A stretch of DNA of 64,000 nucleotides from Streptomyces aurantiogriseus (lineage in GTDB: Bacteria; Actinomycetota; Actinomycetes; Streptomycetales; Streptomycetaceae): positions 62,001 to 126,000 of the forward strand of contig NZ_BMSX01000018.1 in NCBI RefSeq assembly GCF_014649375.1, given 5' to 3'. Shown piece after piece: positions 1 to 10,100 of this stretch; within the stretch, counting starts at the first letter, position 1; each line of letters opens with the position of its first letter. Position numbers and translations under genes: made by a program. The notes beneath the pieces were generated by a model that had not been told where the DNA came from, searched no databases, and saw only the letters and a program-made list of their open reading frames with translations.

Positions 1-42
1 ACGGTTCTCGCCAGGACCCACCGCCCCACGAGGGCAGGCCCC

Positions 43-1098
43 CTACGACGACGCCCGCGCCGCCAGCTCCGTCGCCAGCACCACCTGGCGCCGCTCCAGC
101 CCCCGGGACACCGCCGGCCGGCGGTCCGCGATCTCGGTGAGGAGCAGGTCCAGCATTCTGCGGCCCATCTCCTCGATGGGCTGGCGGACGCTGGTGAGGG
201 GTGGGTCCATGTGGCGGGCGATGGCGGAGTCGTCGTAGCCGACCAGGGCCACGTCCTCCGGGATGCGGCGGCCTGCGTCGCGTAGGGCCTGGCGGGCGCC
301 GGCCGCCATGACGTCGGAGCCGGCGAAGACCGCGTCGAGGGAGGGGGTGCGGGCCAGCAACTCCGTCATCGCGCGGTGGCCGCCCTCCTCGGTGAAGTCC
401 CCGGGTTCGATGAGCCCCTCGTCCACCTCGTACCCCGCGTCGCGCAGGGCGTCGCGGTAGCCGTCGACGCGGCGCTGGGCGCCGTAGACGTCGAGGCGGC
501 CGGTGATGTGGGCGATGCGGCGGCGGCCGCGGGCCAGCAGGTGCTCGACGGCGGAGCGGCCGCCGCCGTAGTTGTCGGAGTCGACGGAGGGAAGCGTCTC
601 CGTGGCGGAGCGCGGACCGCTGATCACGGCCGGGATCTCCAGCTGGGCGAGGAGATCCGGCAGCGGGTCGTCGGCGTGGACCGAGACCAGCAGGACGCCG
701 TCCACGCGGTGGGCGGCCAGGTACTGGGCCAGGCGGCGGCGCTCCTTGTCGCTGCCCGCGAAGATCAGCAGCAACTGCATCTCCGTGTCGGACAGTTCGG
801 AGCCCACGCCCCGCAGGATGTCCGAGAAGTACGGCTCGGCGAAGAAGCGGGTCTCCGGCTCGGGGACGACGAGGGCGATCGCGTCCGTGCGGTTGGCGGC
901 GAGGGCGCGGGCGGCGGTGTTGGGGACGTAGCCGAGTTCGGCGACCGCGGCCTCGACGGCGGCGCGGGTCGCGTCGCTGACCCGGGGGGAGCCGTTGATC
1001 ACCCGGGAGACCGTGCCCCGGCCCACGCCGGCGCGTGCGGCCACCTCTTCGAGGGTCGGCCGGCCACCGCTCCGGCCCCGCGCTCCGTGGCTTGCCAT
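43..1098 (-). CDS. cebR: CebR, LacI-family cellobiose-responsive repressor
   Basis: The 351-residue protein has a LacI-type N-terminal helix-turn-helix (about residues 15-60, with the TVSRVINGSPRVS segment) followed by a periplasmic-binding-protein-like effector domain that ends in the usual VRQP region. It is divergent from cebEFG-bglC, and both boxes expected for CebR (14-bp TGGGAGCGCTCCCA type) are present at 1458 and 5030, so the assignment rests on sequence and on context. In known streptomycetes CebR represses cellobiose and cellotriose uptake and is released by those sugars, and it also affects the onset of pathogenicity or development in some species. Its length matches the family. 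The effector identity is inferred from the locus and is not visible in the protein. Confidence 0.93.
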   Translation of the reverse strand: MASHGARGRSGGRPTLEEVAARAGVGRGTVSRVINGSPRVSDATRAAVEAAVAELGYVPNTAARALAANRTDAIALVVPEPETRFFAEPYFSDILRGVGSELSDTEMQLLLIFAGSDKERRRLAQYLAAHRVDGVLLVSVHADDPLPDLLAQLEIPAVISGPRSATETLPSVDSDNYGGGRSAVEHLLARGRRRIAHITGRLDVYGAQRRVDGYRDALRDAGYEVDEGLIEPGDFTEEGGHRAMTELLARTPSLDAVFAGSDVMAAGARQALRDAGRRIPEDVALVGYDDSAIARHMDPPLTSVRQPIEEMGRRMLDLLLTEIADRRPAVSRGLERRQVVLATELAARASS

Positions 1099-1413
1099 GG
1101 GCTCCGCCTTCCCACCGTCGTCATCACGCTGGCCTGGAATCTAACAGTCCCGTTCGTTCCGCCCGCCGTCACCGGGGGCTGCCGCCACCAGACCCCCCGC
1201 CCCCTGGAACCTCCCTGACCCCGGTGACGGCTCGAGCGACCTCCCCCCGCCTCGCCTCGTCTCCCCCACTCCCGGCTTCACTGAGGCGACCCGGCTTCGC
1301 CGAGGCGGGAAGCCCTGCGAGGGACCAAGTGCCGCCGCCCCAGGCCGAAAAGCGCCGTTCCCGAAGTTAGCTAACAGGCCGATAACTGAACGCATCTCTC
1401 CGCGCCCCCACCC

Positions 1414-1443
1414 TTGACACCCCCGCCCGAACCGACGACTCTT
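1414..1443 (+). promoter_or_regulatory. candidate cebE promoter
   Basis: A consensus -35 hexamer TTGACA at 1414-1419 is followed after 17-18 bp by a poor -10 (GACTCT/ACTCTT, about 1437-1443). The CebR box starts 15 bp further on, where a bound repressor would block initiation. The weak -10 leaves the exact start site uncertain. Confidence 0.45.
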
Positions 1444-1457
1444 CAACACATCACCTG

Positions 1458-1471
1458 TGGGAGCGCTCCCA
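1458..1471. promoter_or_regulatory. CebR operator upstream of cebE
   Basis: The perfect 14-bp palindrome TGGGAGCGCTCCCA is identical to the established CebR-box consensus of streptomycetes. It sits just downstream of the candidate cebE promoter, 118 bp before the cebE start codon. Confidence 0.93.
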
Positions 1472-1588
1472 CGGTACCTGACACATACACATCCCGCACG
1501 TTCCCCGCCCGAGCCGCAGCGAGAAACTAACGGGCCCAACCATGCAGTTGGCCGGGGGGTCGGCACGTCAGGGCAACAGGAGGACGCA

Positions 1589-2953
1589 ATGCGAGCACGT
1601 ACCCTCCCCCACTCTCGGCTCCGGTCGGACGGGGGCACCCGTATCGCCCGCAGGACGCGCAAGACGGTGGTCATCGCTGCCGTCGCCGCGCTGGGCGCCG
1701 GGCTGCTGGCCGGCTGTGCTGACGACGGCAAGGACGAGGACAGCTCGTCAACGGACGGCGGCGGCGGTGGCAAGACCAAGATCACCCTGGGGCTCTTCGG
1801 CAGCTTCGGCTTCGAGGAGGCCGGCCTCTACGCCGAGTACGAGAAGCTGAACCCGAACATCGACATCGCCCAGACCGTGATCGAGCGGAACGAGAACTAC
1901 TACCCGCCGCTGGTCAACCACCTCACCACCAACAGTGGCCTGCAGGACATCCAGGGCGTCGAAGTCGGCAACATCGCCGAGGTCGTCGAGAAGTACGCCG
2001 ACAAGTTCGTCGACCTGTCGAAGTACGGCAAGCAGAGCGACTACCTGGACTGGAAGTGGCAGCAGGGAACCGCGAAGAACGGTCAGACGATCGGGCTCGG
2101 CACCGACGTCGGTCCGATGGCCATCTGCTACCGCAAGGACCTGTTCCAGGCGGCCGGTCTGCCCACCGACCGCGAGCAGGTCGGCAAGCTGTGGACGGGC
2201 GACTGGGCGAAGCTCGTCGAGGTCGGCAAGGACTACAAGGCGAAGGCCCCCGCGGGCACCACCTTCATGGACTCCCCCGGCGGCCTCTTCAACGCCATCG
2301 TCGGCAGTGAGAAGGAGCGGTTCTACAACGCCGCCGGCGAGGTCATCTACAAGACGAACCCGGCCGTCAAGAAGGCGTTCGACCTGACGGCCGACGCCGC
2401 CGAGAACGGACTGGTCGGCAACCAGACGCAGTTCCAGCAGGCCTGGGACACCACCATCGCCAACAGCAAGTTCGCCGCGATGGCCTGCCCGCCGTGGATG
2501 CTCGGCTACATCGAGGGCAAGTCGAAGCCGGAGAGCGCCGGCAAGTGGGACGTGGCCGCGCCGCCGAAGGCCGCCAACTGGGGCGGCTCCTTCCTCACCG
2601 TGCCGAAGTCGGGCAAGAACACCGAGGAGGCCGCGAAGCTGGCCGCCTGGCTGACCGCCCCCGAGCAGCAGGCGAAGCTCTTCTCCAAGCGCGGCAGCTT
2701 CCCGACCGCGCAGGCCGCCTACGACCTGCCGCTGGTGAAGGACGCGAAGAACAAGATGACCGGTGACGCCCCGATCGGCCAGATCTACGCGCCGCTGGCC
2801 GCGGAGCTCCCGGTGCAGGTGGTCGGCCCGAAGGACCAGATCATCCAGCAGGGCCTGACCGACAACGGCGTCATCCTCGTGACCCAGGGCAAGTCGCCCA
2901 AGGAGGCCTGGGACAACGCCGTGAAGACCATCGACAACAACCTGGAGAAGTGA
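1589..2953 (+). CDS. cebE: CebE, cellobiose/cello-oligosaccharide-binding lipoprotein
   Basis: This 454-residue extracellular solute-binding protein belongs to the family-1 sugar-binding group. The N-terminus has a basic segment, a hydrophobic core (VVIAAVAALGAGLLAGC) and a lipobox (LLAGC), so the mature protein should be a lipid-anchored receptor feeding CebF/CebG. The start was chosen at the ATG preceded by AGGAGG, giving a normal lipoprotein leader. The gene opens the cebEFG operon, with a gap of only 6 bp to cebF. No ATPase gene is present; in this family the shared MsiK ATPase encoded elsewhere normally energises the permease. The box at 1458 implies CebR control. Confidence 0.93.
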   Translation: MRARTLPHSRLRSDGGTRIARRTRKTVVIAAVAALGAGLLAGCADDGKDEDSSSTDGGGGGKTKITLGLFGSFGFEEAGLYAEYEKLNPNIDIAQTVIERNENYYPPLVNHLTTNSGLQDIQGVEVGNIAEVVEKYADKFVDLSKYGKQSDYLDWKWQQGTAKNGQTIGLGTDVGPMAICYRKDLFQAAGLPTDREQVGKLWTGDWAKLVEVGKDYKAKAPAGTTFMDSPGGLFNAIVGSEKERFYNAAGEVIYKTNPAVKKAFDLTADAAENGLVGNQTQFQQAWDTTIANSKFAAMACPPWMLGYIEGKSKPESAGKWDVAAPPKAANWGGSFLTVPKSGKNTEEAAKLAAWLTAPEQQAKLFSKRGSFPTAQAAYDLPLVKDAKNKMTGDAPIGQIYAPLAAELPVQVVGPKDQIIQQGLTDNGVILVTQGKSPKEAWDNAVKTIDNNLEK

Positions 2954-2959
2954 CCGGTC

Positions 2960-3970
2960 ATGGCCACCCGGCACGACACCGCCGCCGCGCCCCCCGCGAA
3001 GGAGGGGGGCGCGGCCCCGGCCCGTCCGCCCGTCGAGTCACCTGAGACGCTCCGGAAGCGGGCCCGGCTGTCCCGCCGCTGGCAGCGGGACGTGCGCTGG
3101 AGCCCGTACGCCTTCGTCTCGCCGTTCTTCCTGCTCTTCGTCGCGTTCGGCATGTTCCCGCTGATCTACACGGCGTGGGCCTCGCTGCACACGGTGGAGC
3201 TGACCGCGCCCACCGACATGGAGTGGGCGGGACTGCGGAACTACACCCGGATCTTCGACGACGAGTTCTACTGGAACGCGGCGAAGAACACCCTGACCAT
3301 CGGGATCATCTCGACCGTCCCGCAGTTGATGATGGCGCTGGGCATCGCGCACCTCCTCAACTACAAGCTGCGCGCCTCGAACTTCTTCCGGGTCGTGATG
3401 CTCGCGCCGTACGCCACGTCGATCGCCGCGGCCACCCTCGTCTTCGTGCTGCTCTTCGGCCGCGACTACGGCATGATCAACTGGTTCCTGGGTCTGTTCG
3501 GCATCGACAACATCGACTGGCAGAACGACAAGTGGTACGCGCAGATCGCCGTCTCGTCCATCGTCATCTGGCGCTGGACCGGCTACAACGCGCTGATCTA
3601 CCTGGCCGCGATGCAGGCGATCCCGCAGGACCTGTACGAGTCGGCGGCCCTCGACGGCGCCAGCCGCTGGAAGCAGTTCCTCCATGTGACGCTGCCGTCG
3701 CTGCGCCCGACGATCCTGTTCACCGTCGTCGTGTCGACCATCGGCGCCTCGCAGCTCTTCGCCGAGCCGCTGATGTTCGACGCCAACAAGGGCGCCTCCG
3801 GCGGCCCGCAGCACCAGTTCCAGACGCTCGGCCTGTACATGTACGAGCAGGGCTGGGTGAACCAGCACCTGGGCCGTGCCTCCGCCATCGCCTGGACGAT
3901 GTTCCTGATCCTCATCGTGGTCGGAATCATCAACTACGTCATCTCGCGCCGGCTGCGCGCCAGTAGTTAG
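2960..3970 (+). CDS. cebF: CebF, sugar ABC transporter permease
   Basis: The protein has 336 residues and about six membrane-spanning segments, with a long cytoplasmic N-terminus rich in Ala/Pro/Arg. It carries the MalF-type EAA loop (EAALDGAS-like segment SAALDGASRWKQF) that contacts the ATPase. It pairs with CebG to form the channel for cellobiose or cellotriose delivered by CebE. The start lies 6 bp after the cebE stop and cebG follows 10 bp downstream, so the three are one transcription unit. Confidence 0.92.
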   Translation: MATRHDTAAAPPAKEGGAAPARPPVESPETLRKRARLSRRWQRDVRWSPYAFVSPFFLLFVAFGMFPLIYTAWASLHTVELTAPTDMEWAGLRNYTRIFDDEFYWNAAKNTLTIGIISTVPQLMMALGIAHLLNYKLRASNFFRVVMLAPYATSIAAATLVFVLLFGRDYGMINWFLGLFGIDNIDWQNDKWYAQIAVSSIVIWRWTGYNALIYLAAMQAIPQDLYESAALDGASRWKQFLHVTLPSLRPTILFTVVVSTIGASQLFAEPLMFDANKGASGGPQHQFQTLGLYMYEQGWVNQHLGRASAIAWTMFLILIVVGIINYVISRRLRASS

Positions 3971-3980
3971 GAGACCGGCC

Positions 3981-4898
3981 GTGACGACGACAATCACCAA
4001 ACCCCCGGCCGACGCGACCCCCGAGCCGCCGAAGAACGGGCGGCGCAAGCGTGGCCTGAAGGCGGGACGCGCGGGCGGGCAGCACCACGCGGGCCCCATC
4101 GCCTACGCCATTCTCATCGTGTTCACCCTCGTGTCGATCTTCCCGTTGTTCTGGACGGCGATCGCCGCCTCCCGCGACAACGCGCGGCTGGCGGAGACCC
4201 CGCCGCCGTTCTGGTTCGGCGCGAACCTCTTCGACAAGCTGGAAGTGGCCTGGACCGACGCCAATCTGGGCGAGGCGTTCCTCAACACGACGATCGTGGC
4301 GGGCGTTTCGTCGCTGACCATCGTCTTCCTGTCGACGATCGCCGGGTTCGCCTTCGCCAAGCTGCGCTTCAGGGGCCGGGGCGCCCTGATGCTGATCGTG
4401 ATCGGCACGATGATGGTGCCGCCGCAGCTCCAGGTGATCCCTCTCTACATGATGGTCGCCGAGCTCGACTGGACCGACCAGCTCCAGGCGGTGATCCTGC
4501 CCTCGCTGGTCAGCGCGTTCGGTGTGTTCTTCATGCGGCAGTACCTGATCCAGGCGCTGCCCGACGAGATCATCGAGGCGGCCCGCGTCGACGGCGCGAG
4601 CAGCTGGCGGGTGATCTGGCACGTGGTGTTCCCGGCCGCGCGGCCCGCGATGGCCGTCCTGGGCATGCTGATGTTCGTACAGACCTGGAACGACTTCCTG
4701 TGGCCGTTCCTCGTCCTGACCCAGCTGGGCAACCCGACCGTGCAGGTCGCGGTGGCCGGCCTGGGTCGCGGCTACACCCCCGACCAGGCCCTGATCATGG
4801 CGGGCGCGCTGCTCAGCACGCTTCCGCTTCTCCTGGTCTTCGCGATCTTCGGCAAGCAGATCGTGGGAGGCATCATGCAGGGCGCGGTGAAGGGCTGA
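3981..4898 (+). CDS. cebG: CebG, sugar ABC transporter permease
   Basis: This 305-residue MalG-type inner-membrane permease has a basic N-terminal extension, about six hydrophobic segments and the EAA loop (EAARVDGASSWRVIW). It starts at GTG preceded by TAGGAGA. It is the second channel subunit of the CebEFG importer. The following 144 bp before bglC contain no strong terminator but do contain a CebR box at the bglC start, so bglC may be read both with the operon and from its own promoter. Confidence 0.92.
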   Translation: MTTTITKPPADATPEPPKNGRRKRGLKAGRAGGQHHAGPIAYAILIVFTLVSIFPLFWTAIAASRDNARLAETPPPFWFGANLFDKLEVAWTDANLGEAFLNTTIVAGVSSLTIVFLSTIAGFAFAKLRFRGRGALMLIVIGTMMVPPQLQVIPLYMMVAELDWTDQLQAVILPSLVSAFGVFFMRQYLIQALPDEIIEAARVDGASSWRVIWHVVFPAARPAMAVLGMLMFVQTWNDFLWPFLVLTQLGNPTVQVAVAGLGRGYTPDQALIMAGALLSTLPLLLVFAIFGKQIVGGIMQGAVKG

Positions 4899-5029
4899 GG
4901 CCCGGGTTCCCTCTCGTTCGTCTTCTCTCCACGGGTCGGGTCACCGCCGCCTCGGCCCGTTCCCCTCTCCTCCTCCTTGCTGCGTGTTCTTCTCCCCCCA
5001 CCCACCTCCGTCGGTCTCCACGACCACTA

Positions 5030-5043
5030 TGGGAGCGCTTCCA
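5030..5043. promoter_or_regulatory. CebR operator overlapping the bglC start codon
   Basis: TGGGAGCGCTTCCA differs from the perfect box at one position. Its last base is the A of the bglC ATG, and its GGGAGCG also supplies the only plausible Shine-Dalgarno. A bound CebR here would act as a transcriptional road-block over the ribosome-binding site. Confidence 0.88.
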
Positions 5044-6479
5044 TGTCTGAGTCCGCACAACCGGTGAACCCGGTGACCTTTCCTCCCGCCTTCCTCTGGG
5101 GCGCCGCGACGTCCGCGTACCAGATCGAGGGGGCGGTGCGGGAGGACGGCCGCACCCCGTCGATCTGGGACACCTTCAGCCATACGCCGGGCAAGACGGC
5201 CGGCGGCGAGACCGGTGACATCGCTGTCGACCACTACCACCTCTACCGCGACGACGTGGCACTGATGGCCGAGCTGGGCCTGACGGCGTACCGCTTCTCC
5301 ATCTCCTGGTCGCGCGTGCAGCCGACCGGCCGCGGCCCGGCGGTCCAGGTGGGCCTGGACTTCTACCGCCGCCTGGTCGACGAGCTGCTGTCGAAGGGCA
5401 TCAAGCCGGCCGTCACCCTCTACCACTGGGACCTCCCGCAGGAGCTGGAGGACGCGGGCGGCTGGCCGGAGCGGGACACCGCGTACCGCTTCGCCGAGTA
5501 CGCCCAGATCGTCGGTGAGGCGCTCGGCGACCGTGTGGAGCACTGGATCACGCTGAACGAGCCGTGGTGCAGCGCGTTCCTGGGCTACGCGTCCGGGGTG
5601 CACGCGCCGGGCCGCACGGAGCCGGTGGCCTCCCTTCGCGCGGCACACCACCTGAACCTGGCGCACGGCCTCGGTACGTCGGCCCTGCGCTCGGTGATGC
5701 CGGCCCGCAACTCGGTCGCGATCAGCCTCAACTCCTCGGTCGTGCGGCCCCTTTCGCAGTCGGCGGCGGACCTGGCGGCGGCCCGGAAGATCGACGACCT
5801 GGCCAACGGTGTCTTCCACGGTCCGCTGCTGCGCGGCGCGTACCCGGAGACGCTGCTCGCCTCGACCTCGTCGCTGACGGACTGGTCGTACGTCCTCGAC
5901 GGCGATCTGCGCACCATCAACGAGCCGTTGGGCGCGCTGGGCCTCAACTACTACACGCCCACCCTGGTCTCGGCGGCCGACGCCGATCCGAAGGGCCCGC
6001 GGGCCGACGGCCACGGCGCCAGCAACTACTCGCCCTGGCCGGGCGCGGACGACGTCGCCTTCCACCAGACCCCCGGCGAGCGCACCGAGATGGGCTGGAC
6101 GATCGACCCGACGGGCCTGCACGAGCTGATCATGCGCTACACGAAGGAGGCGCCGGGTCTTCCGCTGTACATCACGGAGAACGGCGCGGCCTACGACGAC
6201 AAGCCCGACCCCGACGGCCGCGTCCACGACCCCGAGCGCATCGCCTACCTGCACGGCCACCTGAGGGCCGTCCGCCGCGCCATCGCCGAGGGCGCGGACG
6301 TCCGCGGCTACTTCCTGTGGTCCCTCCTCGACAACTTCGAGTGGGCGTACGGCTACGAGAAGCGGTTCGGGGCGGTGTACGTGGACTACGCGACGCTGGC
6401 GCGCACCCCGAAGTCCAGTGCGCTGTGGTACGGGAAGGCGGCGCGGACGGGGACCTTGCCGGCACTCGAGACTGCCTGA
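5043..6479 (+). CDS. bglC: BglC, GH1 beta-glucosidase
   Basis: This 478-residue family GH1 enzyme hydrolyses imported cellobiose and short cello-oligosaccharides to glucose in the cytoplasm; there is no signal peptide. The acid/base Glu lies in TLNEPW (about residue 173) and the nucleophile Glu in YITENG (about residue 379). The N-terminal FLWGAATSAYQIEG signature is intact. The start at 5043 is preferred because it gives the standard GH1 N-terminus. The gene lies downstream of cebG and under a CebR box, so hydrolysis and uptake are co-regulated. In known species BglC also limits accumulation of the CebR inducer. Confidence 0.94.
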   Translation: MSESAQPVNPVTFPPAFLWGAATSAYQIEGAVREDGRTPSIWDTFSHTPGKTAGGETGDIAVDHYHLYRDDVALMAELGLTAYRFSISWSRVQPTGRGPAVQVGLDFYRRLVDELLSKGIKPAVTLYHWDLPQELEDAGGWPERDTAYRFAEYAQIVGEALGDRVEHWITLNEPWCSAFLGYASGVHAPGRTEPVASLRAAHHLNLAHGLGTSALRSVMPARNSVAISLNSSVVRPLSQSAADLAAARKIDDLANGVFHGPLLRGAYPETLLASTSSLTDWSYVLDGDLRTINEPLGALGLNYYTPTLVSAADADPKGPRADGHGASNYSPWPGADDVAFHQTPGERTEMGWTIDPTGLHELIMRYTKEAPGLPLYITENGAAYDDKPDPDGRVHDPERIAYLHGHLRAVRRAIAEGADVRGYFLWSLLDNFEWAYGYEKRFGAVYVDYATLARTPKSSALWYGKAARTGTLPALETA

Positions 6480-6500
6480 CCCTCCCGGGGGAGCGGGGGA

Positions 6501-6537
6501 CGGGGCGCGGCACGTCGTGGGGGCGTGCCGCGCCCCG
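6501..6537 (+). terminator. intrinsic-type hairpin after bglC
   Basis: A perfect 14-bp stem (left arm 6501-6514, right arm 6524-6537, 9-nt loop) begins 22 bp after the bglC stop. It has no long T tract, which is common for streptomycete terminators. Confidence 0.75.
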
Positions 6538-6569
6538 CTGCTTTCCGAGCGCCGGTCACGCCTCCGCGA

Positions 6570-7035
6570 CGGGGTGTCATCCAGGCCGATTTCGAGGAAA
6601 TCACACCAGGCCTGCGCGGTCTCGCGGCCTACGTTGTTCGCTGCCTCCGCCAGCGCGTCCAGTATCGCCGGCAGGCCCGGATCCTTGGCGTGGGCGAGCG
6701 CGGCGAAGACGGCGAGGGCGAGGTCCTCGGCCGCCTCGTCCGGGTCGGTGATCGCGGGGACGTTGCCCGGGCCCAGGACTAGTGGGAACACCGCCATGCT
6801 GATGTGGACGGGCAGGCCGACCCGGACGGGTTCCGCCGCCCAGGACGCGGTGGCCTTGTCCCGGCAGACCACCAGCAGGATCGGGGGCAGCTGGTACTTG
6901 GCGTACAGGTGCGCCAAGTAGTACGTCCAGCTGTTCGGCTTGTCCGGGTCCGGCTTTGCCCTGGGCCTCGACGGCGAGCAGGAAGCCGCCTTCGTCCGCC
7001 GTGTCGACCCGGAAGAGGGTGTCCACGAGTCGACG
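6570..7035 (-). pseudogene. decayed Rpn/YhgA-like nuclease-family remnant
   Basis: Two reading frames together encode a recognisable stretch of the streptomycete Rpn (PD-(D/E)XK, transposase-associated) family. The first frame gives RRLVDTLFRVDTADEGGFLL (about 7035-6952). After a frameshift near 6952-6956 it continues in another frame with DKPNSWTYYLAHLYAKYQLP and on to the AWCDFLEIGLDD segment ending near 6570. The N-terminal start region and the C-terminal third of the family are absent, and no in-frame stop follows. The catalytic VEAQ segment is still readable. It lies between bglC and the Trypco2 cassette. The family call is from memory of related proteins, so it is moderately sure; the frameshift itself is clear. 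Confidence 0.7.
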
Positions 7036-7129
7036 AGTACGCGAAGCTCGCGGGGGCGAGGGCAACTGCATCGAGCTGGCGGCATCCACGCCCTCGCATC
7101 TCTGTTGCACGCTGTGAAGACCGGCCGCC

Positions 7130-10100
7130 TCACTCGCTGCTGAACCCCAGGTGGGCGAGGACGACGTCTCGTACCCGGAGGACCGCCTCGGGGTCGATGT
7201 CAGCGAGGACCGGGACGGCGTGGTGCCAACCGTCCGGAGTCAGGGCCTCGGCGAGGAGAGCGCGCGCTGTGGGGAGGTCCGGGCCTGACTCGGGCGGGAA
7301 GAGGAACGCGGCAAGGCGTCGCACGAGGGAAGGGCTGCGGGTACTGAGGAGCCGGGTCGCCGTCAGATCTCCGGGTACACAGGCGACGAACGCGGCCAGA
7401 GCCGCGAATGTTTCCGAGCGTTCCTCTTCTGTCGATCGTCCCCGGGCGATGGACCAAGCCGCTGCGAGGTCGCCCAGCGCGGCGTATGCGATGGCCACCG
7501 TGTTCCCCGGTGCGGACAGGGGGCCCGTCCCGTGGTCCGACACCACTTGATCGATGTGCCGGCGTGCTCCGGCCGGGTCGGCGGTCCCGGTCAACAGGCC
7601 GAGCAACGCCCTTTGGGAGTAACCGACGTTCCGGGGACTGCCCGCAGCCATGTCGTGCAGGATCTTCATGACACGGGCGCCGCGCTCGCTGTCGTGTGTT
7701 CCTGCAGCGGCGAAAAGCCTCGCGTACCCCGACACGGATCCGTCGTGTGTCTCCTGGATCAGGGAATCCACCAGCCGGCCCGTCTCCTCCGGAGCATGCG
7801 GCCACAGGAAGGCCGCGGCCTCCGCGCGGGCACGATCGCGGTGGACCTCGGCCGCCACGGGGTCCCGTGACATGTCCGCGAGCTGTTCGATGACCTCCTC
7901 TGTACGGTCCACCGCGCCCGCACCCGCCAACGCCTGCACGGCGACCGTCAGCGCATTGACCCTCGGCAGCCAGTGGTCGATGGAACACGCGGTCTCGACC
8001 GCCTGTTCGGCAAGGCGCAGTGCCCGGCGGATGTCGTCCCGTGCAGCGGCCAGGGACACGGCCGCGTATCCCCAGGCCCGTGCTTCGGGCCGGGCGATCG
8101 ACCCGACGAGACGCTCGGCTTCGGCGGACCGGCCCACGGTGGCCAGCGCACCCGCGAAGACGGCGAGACGTTCGTGCCGCGCGAGATACACCGAGCCGCC
8201 CGTCGAGTGATACCTCCGTTCGGCCTGATGCAGCAGTCGCCACGACCTGTCCGGTTCTGTGACGGCGAAGTGAGCGGCGAGTGCGGTCAGGGCTTCGGCG
8301 ACCGCCCATTGCCAGGGGCCCGGCGCGTTGAGCAGGAGGCTCTCGAGTTCGTCGGCTGCCCCAGCCGCCGCGAGCAGCTCCGCGACGCGGGCCGCGGAAC
8401 GGTCGTCCTCGTCGACGGGTTCGTCGTCGCTCTCCCAGAAGGCCTCCAGGCACGCCCATGCTTCGGTGGCCCGGCCCTGACGGGCCCGCCCTTCAGCGAG
8501 GGCCGACCACGGCTCCGGCAGGGTCCCCCACCGCTCCACCAGGACCACCTGCCACAAGGCTTCAGCGAGTTGGTGGGCATCGTCGACCCGGCCCATCGCC
8601 ACGAGCGCCCGTACCGCTCCATACGTCTCGTAGGCGTTGCTCTGGGCCTGGGGGTGCTCCATGATCCGATGTGCGTGTTCCACGGCGAGCTCGGCCATCT
8701 GCTCCGCCTCGCGCGGCCGGACTCGGTGCAGGACCTCCGCGGCGGAAGCGGGAACGTTCGGGGGACGACCCGCGTGCTCCCGGGCGAGCATCACGATGGA
8801 GTCGTACAGTCGTTCTGCGCGACCGGGGTCGAGGCCCTCGTCCCATACTTCGGCGACGGACGCCAGGGCGCGGACACGCGTTGTCAGGAATGAGATCGTC
8901 TCGGCCGCCTGCTCCGCCTGACGCAGCAAGTCAGCCGCACGCTCGCGGTCCTGAAGCACCGCGGCGGTCGCGACGAACGCCTCCACCACCGCTGCGACGC
9001 CCGAGTCGTAGCCCGGCAGGGGAAGCTCGCTCAGCCGCTGCAGCGCCTCACTTCCTCGGCCTGTCCGCGCCAGGACGGTGGCCAGCCTGCCCTGTGCGGC
9101 CAGAACGTACGAGTCCCCGTAGCTTTCGTAGGGATCCGCCACCGCCAGCGCGGTCAGCCGCACCGCCTCCTCCGCCAGCTCCGCCGCCCGCCGGTCACCC
9201 GACTCGGCCAGCACGTGGGCCACGCCCGCCATGGCCTTGGCGCGGTCCATGGGCCGGAAGACGGTGTGGGCGAGGCCGATGGCCTGGCGGGTGCGGCCAT
9301 GACGGGCGTACACCGCCGGGATGTCCGGGTGCAGCGACTCGTTGCGCCGGGCCACCAGGTCCGCGACGGCCGCGAGCGCCGCCGCCCCGCCCAGGTCGTC
9401 GCCGGACGTACCGCGGACGATCTGCCGCGCCACCGTGATCTCGCTCAGACAGGCAGCGTCGCTGCCGGTCACCTCGCGCAGCCGGTCGCACCGCCGGGCA
9501 TCCGTCGCGAAGGCGACGACGCGGCGGGCGTCCCGCAGGAAGGCGAGCAGACGTCCGTACGGCTGGAGCAGGTATAGCGGGGTGTCCTCCGGCCAGCCTC
9601 GTCGCTGGTACTTCTCAGCCCAGGAGTGCAGCCGCTCCAGGTACGCGTCCACGTCCGGCCCGAGTTCCTCCTGGGCTGCGGTGAGGAGGGTTTCGTGAGC
9701 GAAGAGATAGCCGCGGCCGGCCACGTACAGGGTCACATCGCCGCCGCTGTCAGCGCCGCCGCCGCGCTCGCGCAGGATGCGGCCGAAGGCGCTGCCGAGC
9801 CGTCGGCGCAGCTCGTAGCTCGGCTCGCCCGTGAGTTCCCGCAGATCGTCGACCGTGAGCGTGCCCCGGGCCGCGGTGAGCAGGCCGACCAGGTCGCGCT
9901 GTACCCGGTCGCCGGACAGCGCTTGGTGGAGGTCGAACTTCGCCTCGTACTCGGTGTGCCGCGCCCCTTCGGTGGCGGTCAGTCTCATCACGGGGCAGTG
10001 GCGCAGTGGGTGCGTGCCCTTGACGTCCGAGGGAAGACCCGGGTTTGTACGGCTGGCCACGAGGACGCGGACGTTCGGCGGGAGCCGCTCGGGAAGCAGT

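Larger units (their letters stand above)
1099..1588 (+). promoter_or_regulatory. cebR-cebE divergent intergenic region
   Basis: This 490-bp gene-free stretch holds the divergent promoters of cebR and cebE. It contains the CebR box (1458-1471), a TTGACA hexamer at 1414-1419, a separate perfect 10-bp palindrome GTTAGCTAAC at 1366-1375, and a short direct repeat of the form CCGGCTTCrCyGAGGCG near 1278-1315. A strong Shine-Dalgarno AGGAGG at 1578-1583 decides the cebE start. An in-frame upstream ATG at 1457 would run through the operator and is rejected. Confidence 0.7.

Noticed and set aside
4941..7133. A 730-residue minus-strand open frame across the bglC region
   Set aside because: Most of it is antisense to bglC, which has all GH1 motifs. 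Only its first part (down to about 6570) matches the Rpn remnant.
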